Shown: one piece after another, positions 1 to 4,477 of the stretch
Position numbering within the stretch: the stretch's first letter is position 1
How the letters are laid out: each line of letters begins with the position of its first letter
NCBI GenBank assembly: GCA_015661585.1
Contig: DQVU01000037.1
Location: 1-6,137 of the forward strand
DNA: 6,137 nucleotides
Direction of reading: 5' to 3'
Origin: Methanothermococcus okinawensis
GTDB lineage: Archaea; AGJL01; Methanococci; Methanococcales; Methanococcaceae
Made by a program: the position numbers and the translations under genes
Notes under the pieces: model-generated
Seen by the model: the letters and a program-made list of their open reading frames with translations, nothing else
Told to the model about the DNA's origin: nothing
Databases searched by the model: none

Positions 1-831
1 CTCAGGCTCCTCCATAATCTCCTTAAGCATGAAGTGCTCATAACCTCCCTTCTCAGCAGTCTCTATATCCCACTCTATGGTGATCTTCTTCCTGTAATTA
101 CTAACGTCTTTATCATCTCTCAGGTTGTATATACTGTAGGATACTTTATCCCCTCTTCTTTTAAGAATAACCATATCCCCTTCCTCTAGGGGAATAACCT
201 CCTTCGTCCATTCCAAAAAGGCAGATATATCACTACCTAGGAAACACTCCTCTTTCTTCACACCTAGAAGTAGAGGGTTCTCGTTTCTCACTCCAAGGAG
301 TAGATCTGGGAAGTTCTTATTCAGTATAAGCAGTGCATAGGTACCCTCTAACCTCTTTATAACCTTCTTCACAGCGTTAATGTAATCCTCCTGGGAGATT
401 TGGGATTTACTCAGTTTTCTTATTTCCTCTTCAATTAAATGAGGTATTACCTCAGTATCTGTCTGGGACTTAAAATTATGTCCTTCTTTGATCAGTTCCT
501 CCTTCAACTCTCTGTAGTTTGAAATTATCCCATTATGGACAACTGCTATCTCCCCTTTACAGTCTGTATGAGGGTGGGCGTTCTCCCTTGTTATACTTCC
601 ATGGGTTGCCCATCTGGAGTGTCCAATGCCTATCTTTCCATCTACGTCGAGAAAATTCTCATTTTTGGAAACCTCATTTACCTTACCAGCACCTTTTTTT
701 ATTATCAATTTATTTCCATCAACAACTCCAATACCACAACTGTCGTATCCCCTATATTCCAACCTCTTTAACCCCTTCAGTAGGATCTCTGAGACTTTTC
801 TATTCCCTAAGTATCCTATTATTCCACACAT
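1..831 (-). CDS. glmS: Glutamine--fructose-6-phosphate aminotransferase (isomerizing), N-terminal part, cut by window edge
   Basis: GlmS makes glucosamine-6-phosphate from fructose-6-phosphate and glutamine, the first step to UDP-GlcNAc; it is cytosolic. I translated the first 277 codons from the minus strand; the family has about 600 residues, so the window holds the class II glutaminase domain and the start of the linker to the sugar-isomerase (SIS) domains. The protein opens MCGIIGY, with Cys2 becoming the N-terminal nucleophile after Met removal. Other family motifs are EYRGYDSCG (25-33), GHSRWATHG (70-78, Arg73), HNG (99-101) and TDTEV (124-128). The last residues visible, HFMLKEIMEEPE (266-277), match the conserved domain junction. 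The ATG at 831 has a GGTG five bases upstream and gives exactly the Met-Cys start the enzyme needs. No frameshift is seen. It is divergent from tRNA-Arg, with a 162-bp AT-rich spacer between them. Confidence 0.96.
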   Translation of the reverse strand, partial: MCGIIGYLGNRKVSEILLKGLKRLEYRGYDSCGIGVVDGNKLIIKKGAGKVNEVSKNENFLDVDGKIGIGHSRWATHGSITRENAHPHTDCKGEIAVVHNGIISNYRELKEELIKEGHNFKSQTDTEVIPHLIEEEIRKLSKSQISQEDYINAVKKVIKRLEGTYALLILNKNFPDLLLGVRNENPLLLGVKKEECFLGSDISAFLEWTKEVIPLEEGDMVILKRRGDKVSYSIYNLRDDKDVSNYRKKITIEWDIETAEKGGYEHFMLKEIMEEPE

Positions 832-898
832 GATTACACCGTATTAAAAAATAAAAATAATTAATTTTAATTATTTTATTAATATTATTAATATTGTT

Positions 899-910
899 GT
901 TTTTATATAA
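899..910 (-). promoter_or_regulatory. Possible TATA box for glmS
   Basis: On the minus strand this reads TTATATAAAAAC, a fair archaeal TATA box. It lies about 70 bases before the glmS start, implying a leader of roughly 45 bases. The same stretch contains TTTATATA on the plus strand (902-909), so its direction cannot be fixed by eye. The rest of the 832-950 spacer is nearly pure A/T, with a repeated ATTAATATT unit and no gene. Confidence 0.3.
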
Positions 911-947
911 TACTATATTCCAAGATATTAACACCCTCAAGATTACC

Positions 948-963
948 ACAAAAAATATATATA
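948..963 (+). promoter_or_regulatory. TATA box (box A) of tRNA-Arg
   Basis: The TATATATA at 956-963 is preceded by an A-rich BRE-like stretch (CACAAAAAA) and lies about 30 bases before the mature 5' end of tRNA-Arg. This is the usual spacing for a methanococcal tRNA promoter with transcription starting a few bases upstream of the tRNA. Confidence 0.55.
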
Positions 964-972
964 AACAACAAC

Positions 973-979
973 AAAAAAA
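973..979 (-). terminator. T7 run ending leftward transcripts
   Basis: Seven A residues on the plus strand give a minus-strand run of seven T. It is the first strong T-run downstream of the prepilin-kinase pair and lies just beyond the 5' end of tRNA-Arg. If it is the terminator used, the kinase mRNA would cover the whole tRNA in antisense. The role is inferred from composition only. Confidence 0.35.
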
Positions 980-993
980 TACCTCTACAATAT

Positions 994-1071
994 GGGCCCG
1001 TAGTTTAGCCTGGATAGAATGCGGGGCTTCGGACCCCGTGGTCGAGGGTTCAAATCCCTCCGGGCTCGCCA
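994..1071 (+). tRNA. tRNA-Arg, anticodon UCG, CCA encoded
   Basis: This tRNA reads CGA-type arginine codons. The acceptor stem GGGCCCG (994-1000) pairs with CGGGCTC (1061-1067) with one G-U pair at 2-71. The D stem is GTTT/GAAT with G-U pairs at both ends. The anticodon stem CGGGG/CCCCG encloses the loop CTTCGGA, putting TCG at positions 34-36. The T arm is GAGGG-TTCAAAT-CCCTC (1044-1060). The discriminator is G (1068) and CCA follows in the DNA (1069-1071). No intron is present. The 3' part overlaps the end of the kinase gene on the other strand. Confidence 0.96.
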
Positions 1072-1637
1072 CTATTCTCTTTTTCCCAGGAGGAGATTAT
1101 CTTTTTTAACACATTTTCCAAGTTCTTCAAGTAAGTGTTGTAATCCTCCTCGTTAACGATCATATAATCAGCTAGGGATATTACATTACCGATGGTAAAA
1201 CCTAACTCTCTCATATCCCTCTCAACAAAGGCCTCCCATTCCGAGGTATCATCTTCCCTCTTTCTCTTTTTCAACCTCTTAAACCTTGTTTTAGGGGAGG
1301 AGTGAATTGCGACAATAGTAAGAGGGTAGTGTTTTCTGAAGTAATCTACCTCGTACATACTTCTTATACCTTCTATAATAACTATATCCTCATCTTTATA
1401 CTTCTCCTCTATATACTTAAGACAGAAAACTGCTATAGCTTCCTTTCCATATTCTTTTCTTAACTCTACAGCGATATTTCCAACATTTTCTGGTGTTAAT
1501 TCCAGCCCTCTTTTTAACGTTTCATGGCGAACGATATCCCCCATGGAAACTACCGGGATGTTAAACTTAGGTGCCACCTCGAATATTGCACTCTTACCAG
1601 CTCCTGGCATCCCTGCAATACCTATCAACTTCTTCAT
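1050..1637 (-). CDS. UPF0200 family P-loop kinase-like protein
   Basis: This 195-residue P-loop protein resembles the archaeal UPF0200 family (M. jannaschii MJ1399 type), related to adenylate, cytidylate and dephospho-CoA kinases. Its substrate is not known to me. The Walker A motif is GMPGAGKS (9-16). SMGDIVR (31-37) looks like the phosphate-acceptor segment, VIIEGIRS (86-93) fits the Walker B/arginine region, and a very basic LID-like stretch (about 119-131) follows the last core strand. ADYMIVN (157-163) is the usual closing motif. The start has only a weak GGG nine bases upstream. It lies 21 bp downstream of the prepilin gene on the same strand, so the two are probably co-transcribed. The last five codons and the TGA stop lie within antisense tRNA-Arg, giving a tail (GEPGGI) that looks accidental. 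It should not be named dephospho-CoA kinase on this evidence. Confidence 0.88.
   Translation of the reverse strand: MKKLIGIAGMPGAGKSAIFEVAPKFNIPVVSMGDIVRHETLKRGLELTPENVGNIAVELRKEYGKEAIAVFCLKYIEEKYKDEDIVIIEGIRSMYEVDYFRKHYPLTIVAIHSSPKTRFKRLKKRKREDDTSEWEAFVERDMRELGFTIGNVISLADYMIVNEEDYNTYLKNLENVLKKIISSWEKENSGEPGGI
1080..1084 (+). terminator. T5 terminator of tRNA-Arg
   Basis: Five T residues start nine bases after the CCA end, the usual oligo-T signal for archaeal RNA polymerase after a tRNA. The run lies inside the convergent kinase gene, opposite the codons around Trp184-Asn188. Confidence 0.5.
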
Positions 1638-1658
1638 ATTTTCCCATATCTTTCTCTC

Positions 1659-1856
1659 TTACACAGTACTCAATACCTGAAGTATGGTATTGGAGGTGTT
1701 ATTTATAATATCTATGGAGGTATCTCTAATACTTAAAGATGTTTCAACCATATAGTATCCTACTATCACTGCTGCAAGGACAACTGTCATCATCAGAATA
1801 CTAAACTCCAAACTTATTTGTCCATTTTTGGAAAGTAACTTTTTCACTGATAACAT
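1659..1856 (-). CDS. Type IV prepilin with class III signal peptide
   Basis: This is a small archaeal pilin precursor. I prefer the ATG at 1856 (65 residues) over the in-frame ATG at 1868 (69 residues), because a GGTG ribosome-binding site lies six bases before the former and none precedes the latter. The precursor then begins MLSVKKLLSKNG, a short basic leader, followed by the class III motif QISLEFSIL (13-21; QxSxExxxL). Cleavage is expected between Gly12 and Gln13 by an EppA-like prepilin peptidase, leaving 53 residues. A single hydrophobic helix (about 18-37) would form the pilus core. The polar tail has overlapping sequons NNT and NTS (Asn52, Asn53), possible N-glycosylation sites as in methanococcal pilins. 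No other pilus gene is visible. Such a short product could be a minor pilin or a membrane protein that merely uses the pathway. Confidence 0.87.
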   Translation of the reverse strand: MLSVKKLLSKNGQISLEFSILMMTVVLAAVIVGYYMVETSLSIRDTSIDIINNTSNTILQVLSTV

Positions 1857-1862
1857 AAACCA

Positions 1863-1866
1863 CACC
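1863..1866 (-). promoter_or_regulatory. GGTG ribosome-binding site deciding the prepilin start
   Basis: On the minus strand GGTG is followed by TGGTTT and then ATG (1856), which is good Shine-Dalgarno spacing for a methanogen. It overlaps the upstream ATG (1868), so that codon cannot use it. This favours the shorter protein with a 12-residue leader. Confidence 0.6.
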
Positions 1867-1952
1867 ATAAAATTTTATAAATAATTATACTCGTAATAGT
1901 TAATATTAAAATTATAAAAAAATTACTTTATAAAAAAGTTAAGAGGTTTAGA
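1867..1952. promoter_or_regulatory. Divergent promoter region, prepilin / rnhB
   Basis: This nearly pure A/T spacer must carry start signals for the leftward prepilin-kinase pair and the rightward rnhB. Candidate boxes are AATTATAAAA around 1911-1920 for rnhB and TTTTAATATTAA around 1900-1911 for the prepilin. A second box, CTTTATAAAA near 1927-1936, is too close to the rnhB ATG to leave room for its ribosome-binding site. The two candidate cores almost coincide, so the promoters may compete. The assignments are tentative. Confidence 0.35.
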
Positions 1953-2708
1953 ATGGAAGAGAACGACACAATAATACTTGGATTAGATGAGGCTGGGAGG
2001 GGCCCTGTCTTAGGCCCTATGGTAATAGCACTTGTCAAGGCTAGAGAGAGGGATCTGGAGGAGTTCAACAAATGGGGCCTGAAAGATAGTAAAAAATTGA
2101 ATAAAAACAAGAGAAATGAACTGTACAATTTAATAGTAAATAGATACGAGGTTAAAACTATTGTCCTTGAGGCAAAAGATATAGATGAGATGATAAAGAG
2201 AAGTAATTTAGACAACATAGAAATTGGAATGTTCTCAAAACTGATAAATAAGGTGTTGAGAGAGGAGTACAAGATAGAAAACAGGGGCGATATATGTACT
2301 TATTACGATAAGAAGTTTAAGATATACATAGATGCCTGTAGTAATAACGAGAAGGTATTTTTAAATAAGATAAAGTCTAAGTTGATAGTCTATAACAGCA
2401 ATATCGAAATAATTGCCGAACACAAGGCTGATGATAAGTACAAAATAGTTTCTGCTGCGTCCATTGTAGCAAAGGTTACCAGGGATAGGATAATAGATAA
2501 TTACAAGAAGATATACGGAGAGATTGGAAGTGGATATCCAAGTGACAGGGTTACTATAAACTATCTGAGAAACTACATCAAGGAACATGGGGAACTACCG
2601 GAGATCGCCAGAAAATGCTGGAAAACCTCTCGAGAGATGTTGAGAAGTGTATTAAAAGATAGAGGAGGATCTAAGGATAAGAGATATATCCAGAGAAGGT
2701 TGATATAA
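1953..2708 (+). CDS. rnhB: Ribonuclease HII
   Basis: RNase HII cleaves RNA in RNA/DNA hybrids and cuts 5' to single ribonucleotides embedded in DNA, in genome maintenance and primer removal. The 251-residue protein shows the family pattern: LGLDEAGRGPVLGPM (9-23) with the GRG motif, IYIDAC (125-129 region) and EHKADDKYKIVSAASIVAK (156-174). The expected metal-binding carboxylates are Asp12, Glu13, Asp127 and Asp160. GSGYPSD (192-198) is the conserved loop near the end of the catalytic domain. The start is set by AGAGGT six bases before the ATG. The protein is a little longer than many homologues (around 210-230 residues), with a basic C-terminal tail (about 232-251). That tail ends QRRLI, not a full PCNA-binding QxxLxxFF box. 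trmI follows on the same strand after 186 bp. Confidence 0.96.
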   Translation: MEENDTIILGLDEAGRGPVLGPMVIALVKARERDLEEFNKWGLKDSKKLNKNKRNELYNLIVNRYEVKTIVLEAKDIDEMIKRSNLDNIEIGMFSKLINKVLREEYKIENRGDICTYYDKKFKIYIDACSNNEKVFLNKIKSKLIVYNSNIEIIAEHKADDKYKIVSAASIVAKVTRDRIIDNYKKIYGEIGSGYPSDRVTINYLRNYIKEHGELPEIARKCWKTSREMLRSVLKDRGGSKDKRYIQRRLI

Positions 2709-2710
2709 AG

Positions 2711-2715
2711 TTTTT
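2711..2715 (+). terminator. T5 run after rnhB
   Basis: Five T residues begin two bases after the rnhB stop codon. This is a plausible oligo-T terminator, with no hairpin. It suggests rnhB and trmI can be separate transcripts. The 2709-2894 spacer is otherwise AT-rich, with no gene that I can see. Confidence 0.35.
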
Positions 2716-2849
2716 ATAAAATAATAATTATTAAAATTAGTGGAAAATAGGTTAAAGAGGTAAAATAGGATAAAATTACATAACATACATTTCCAACGTA
2801 TAAAGTATTTTTTTATATTATTAATTATTTTTTGAATTTATAATTTTAT

Positions 2850-2863
2850 TAATTATTAAATAA
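2850..2863 (+). promoter_or_regulatory. Possible TATA box of trmI
   Basis: ATTATTAAATAA-like sequence lies about 35-40 bases before the trmI ATG, placing the start of transcription near 2884 and leaving a leader of about 10 bases or less. In such AT-rich DNA the box is not distinctive. Confidence 0.25.
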
Positions 2864-2894
2864 CTCTTTTTTATCACAATTAAAAAACCTCAAC

Positions 2895-3743
2895 ATGGTG
2901 AAAACCTTGAGAAAGAAACTTCTTGTAGATGAGAGGGAGAAAAAATACCTACTGAAAAAGGATGTTGAAAGGTTTGGTAACGATTTAGGTGTAGTTGATC
3001 TAAAGGATGTAAAAGAGGGAAGTGTATTAAAGTCTCACAAGGGCCATACCTTCTACCTCTTGGAACCTACTATATACGACGTAGTTAAAAAGATGAAGAG
3101 GAGGGTAACCACGTTGTTGCCTAAGGATATAGGTATTATCCTCACCTACTGTGGAATAGCAGATGGGGAAACTGTTGTGGAGGCAGGTACTGGATCTGGA
3201 GCTCTAACCATCTACCTTGCAAATGCAGTTGGAAAGAGAGGTAAGGTTATCACCTACGAAAAGAGGCCTGAATTTGCTAAGGTGGCAAGGGAGAACTTAG
3301 CATCTGTTGGATTGGTGAGAAGGGGACAGAGGATAATAGGATTAGATGAGGACGATATCTTAGAGGATGAGGGAGAGGAAGATGAGGATGGGTTGTACAA
3401 CGTTGTTCAGAAGATTGGAGATGTTACTCAGGGTATAGAGGAGAGAGATGTAGATGTTGTGGTGTTAGATCTCCCAGATCCCTGGAACGTTGTAGAACAT
3501 GCAAAAAAAGCCCTGAATAAGGCTAAAGGTAGGATTGCAATATACGTACCTTATATTGAACAGGCAAAGAAAAGTGTAGAGGCTTTAAAAGAGCATGGTT
3601 TTATGGAGATAAGGACTGTTGAATGTTTAGTTAGAGATATAGAGATATCAGAGAAAGGTGCCAGGCCCTCTCCAAGGATGATAGGACATACTGGGTATAT
3701 AGTGGTAGCGAGGGTAAAGCCTGAGGATGGTGATAGAGAATAA
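2895..3743 (+). CDS. trmI: tRNA (adenine-N1)-methyltransferase TrmI (m1A57/m1A58)
   Basis: Archaeal TrmI uses S-adenosylmethionine to methylate N1 of A58, and in many archaea also A57, in the tRNA T loop; m1A57 is the precursor of 1-methylinosine. The 282-residue protein has an N-terminal small beta domain (about 1-75) and a Rossmann methyltransferase domain. SAM motif I is VVEAGTGSGALT (94-105). The acidic end of strand 2 is YEKR (121-124, Glu122), and motif IV is LDLPDPW (191-197). The C-terminal signature RPSPRMIGHTGYIVVAR (257-273) is typical of the family. It works as a tetramer in characterised homologues. There is an acidic insertion at 150-166 (12 of 17 residues Asp or Glu). No ribosome-binding site precedes the ATG; the bases before it are AACCTCAAC. 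It lies next to rnhB on the same strand, an arrangement I recall from M. jannaschii (MJ0134/MJ0135). Confidence 0.94.
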   Translation: MVKTLRKKLLVDEREKKYLLKKDVERFGNDLGVVDLKDVKEGSVLKSHKGHTFYLLEPTIYDVVKKMKRRVTTLLPKDIGIILTYCGIADGETVVEAGTGSGALTIYLANAVGKRGKVITYEKRPEFAKVARENLASVGLVRRGQRIIGLDEDDILEDEGEEDEDGLYNVVQKIGDVTQGIEERDVDVVVLDLPDPWNVVEHAKKALNKAKGRIAIYVPYIEQAKKSVEALKEHGFMEIRTVECLVRDIEISEKGARPSPRMIGHTGYIVVARVKPEDGDRE

Positions 3744-3758
3744 TTCAAGGGTATGACA

Positions 3759-3763
3759 TTTTT
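3759..3763 (+). terminator. T5 run after trmI
   Basis: Five T residues lie 15 bases after the trmI stop codon, with no hairpin, and are a plausible oligo-T terminator. From here to about 3950 the DNA is A/T-rich, and I see no gene or stable structure beyond one repeat arm at 3879. Confidence 0.35.
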
Positions 3764-3878
3764 ATTAAAGCAAGGGTTTAAAAATAATTATAGCCAGGAA
3801 ATAACTTTTTAAAATTATAATAAAAATAATGGTAATTAAAAAATAGAGTAAAAATAGTAAAAGATTGATAAATAAAAA

Positions 3879-3897
3879 AGATAAAAACTTCTAAGAA
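3879..3897. repeat. 19-nt inverted repeat, left arm
   Basis: AGATAAAAACTTCTAAGAA occurs here on the plus strand and exactly once more, on the minus strand, at 6033-6051. The match continues through a further nine bases on one side if a two-base gap is allowed. The core CTTCTAAGAAG (3888-3898) is itself a dyad with a one-base centre. The role is unknown. Confidence 0.5.
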
Positions 3898-3954
3898 GAA
3901 AGGTTAATTAGATTTAATTATTTAATAACTATTATTTTTTATTCAAGTGTTGTT

Positions 3955-3966
3955 TAGTATATATTA
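3955..3966 (+). promoter_or_regulatory. TATA-like box before the TPR remnant
   Basis: TAGTATATATTA lies about 30 bases upstream of the ATG at 3991. This spacing would give an almost leaderless transcript. It could be the surviving promoter of the degraded gene that follows. Confidence 0.3.
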
Positions 3967-3990
3967 ACATTAAGATTGTTAATACTGGAA

Positions 3991-4178
3991 ATGAAGCAAA
4001 CAGACACTGAGACATACCTAAACACTGAAAAGGTAAATAAAAAAAGAATTGACGGTAAGACAGGAGGAGAATAGCTCAAGAAGAAGACGTCCTCTATCAG
4101 TTAGGAAAATACGAAGAGGTGTTAAGATATTGGAACTTAGATAGAGTATTGGAGATAGATCCAAGAAATAGAGTTTAA
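3991..4178 (+). pseudogene. Remnant of a TPR-repeat protein gene
   Basis: Two short frames abut here. From ATG at 3991 a 27-codon frame runs to TAG at 4072-4074, with no recognisable domain (it begins MKQTDTETYL). Overlapping its last base, a second frame (4074-4178) encodes 34 residues ending at TAA. This contains DVLYQLGKYEEVLRYW and then DRVLEIDPRN, a clear match to one tetratricopeptide repeat (consensus ALYxLGKYEEAxxYYxKALEIDPxN). Two extra residues (Asn-Leu) sit within helix B, so the repeat is damaged. One missing base near 4070 would join the two frames without the TAG. TPR proteins are protein-binding scaffolds, common in methanococci. With one repeat, no start codon and a split frame, this is most likely the 3' scrap of a lost gene. 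The link between the two frames is inference. Confidence 0.55.
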
Positions 4179-4179
4179 A

Positions 4180-4293
4180 TGGTGCCGAGGGAGGGATTTG
4201 AACCCTCGACCTCTCGGTTTCCCAGGACCCAAGGAAAAACCTTGGGAACGTCCGTATGAGCCGAGCGCTATAACCAGACTAAGCCACCTCGGC
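4180..4293 (-). tRNA. tRNA-Met (elongator), anticodon CAU, intron-containing, CCA encoded
   Basis: On the minus strand the acceptor stem GCCGAGG (4293-4287) pairs perfectly with CCTCGGC (4190-4184). The discriminator is A (4183) and CCA is encoded (4182-4180). The D stem is GCTT/TAGC with a T-T mismatch at 13-22. The anticodon stem CTCGG/CCGAG holds CAT at 34-36, followed by A37. The variable region is AGGTC and the T arm GAGGG-TTCAAAT-CCCTC. A 36-nt intron (4219-4254) follows A37. CAU could also be initiator Met or tRNA-Ile2. The G1-C72 start, the D-loop form and the presence of a 37/38 intron, known for M. jannaschii elongator tRNA-Met, favour elongator Met. It is divergent from tRNA-Leu. 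Confidence 0.92.
4219..4254 (-). other. Archaeal tRNA-Met intron (37/38) with canonical bulge-helix-bulge
   Basis: The 36-nt intron lies between A37 (4255) and A38 (4218). It forms the standard splicing-endonuclease substrate. The 5' bulge is U36-A37/C, cut after A37. The four-pair central helix joins exon bases 32-35 (CUCA) to intron bases UGGG, with one G-U pair. The 3' bulge is AA/A38, cut before A38. Inside the intron GGA pairs with UCC and CCCAAGG pairs with CCUUGGG around a U5 loop. The intron is too short to encode a protein. Confidence 0.88.
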
Positions 4294-4324
4294 ACACCTC
4301 CACACATCATTTAAATATCAACAT

Positions 4325-4360
4325 CTTATATATATAATTTTCGGCGAAATGTTTATATAT
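4325..4360. promoter_or_regulatory. Symmetric divergent promoter of tRNA-Met and tRNA-Leu
   Basis: TATATATA (about 4329-4336) serves the leftward tRNA-Met, and TTTATATA (4352-4359) serves the rightward tRNA-Leu. Between them lies the dyad TTTCG-G-CGAAA (4339-4349), so each TATA box has its own CGAAA-type BRE, placed back to back. For tRNA-Leu, TGC at 4381-4383 fits the methanococcal start-site box B about 22 bases beyond box A. The mature tRNAs begin 99 bp apart. Confidence 0.65.
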
Positions 4361-4392
4361 CACTATTTAGTATTAGATAATGCCTATTTTAA

Positions 4393-4477
4393 GCGGGGGT
4401 AGCCGAGCCTGGCCAAAGGCGCTAGGTTGAGGGCCTAGTCCCGTAGGGGTTCAGGGGTTCAAATCCCCTCCCCCGCA
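4393..4477 (+). tRNA. tRNA-Leu, anticodon GAG, CCA not encoded
   Basis: This is a class II tRNA of 85 bases. The acceptor stem GCGGGGG (4393-4399) pairs fully with CCCCCGC (4470-4476), with discriminator A at 4477. The anticodon stem CTAGG/CCTAG encloses TTGAGGG, giving GAG at 34-36, which reads CUC and CUU leucine codons. A long variable arm (TCCCGTAGGGGTTC region, about 4439-4452) is typical of tRNA-Leu. The T arm is AGGGG-TTCAAAT-CCCCT. CTT follows A73, so CCA must be added after transcription, unlike the other two tRNAs here. There is no intron. The 3' third overlaps the flippase gene end on the other strand. Confidence 0.95.

Noticed and set aside
519..847. Three overlapping plus-strand open frames opposite glmS
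   Set aside because: They are antisense shadows of the clearly conserved GlmS glutaminase coding sequence and have no ribosome-binding site or domain.
1040..1062. Sequence of about 22 bases shared in opposite orientation by the 1040-1062 and 4190-4212 regions
   Set aside because: This is the T arm plus end of the variable region common to the tRNA-Arg and tRNA-Met genes, not a mobile repeat.
800..1072. Minus-strand 90-codon open frame beginning MASPEGFEPSTTGS across tRNA-Arg
   Set aside because: The PEGFEPST start is the familiar antisense translation of a tRNA T arm and acceptor; the rest is A/T-rich spacer giving Asn/Ile/Lys runs and the glmS leader.
1928..2588. Minus-strand open frames opposite rnhB
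   Set aside because: They mirror the RNase HII coding sequence; their hydrophobic Ser/Leu/Ile composition is what antisense of Lys/Asp/Glu-rich codons gives.
3551..3748. Minus-strand 65-codon frame opposite the trmI 3' end
   Set aside because: It is a shadow of conserved TrmI C-terminal motifs, with no independent support.
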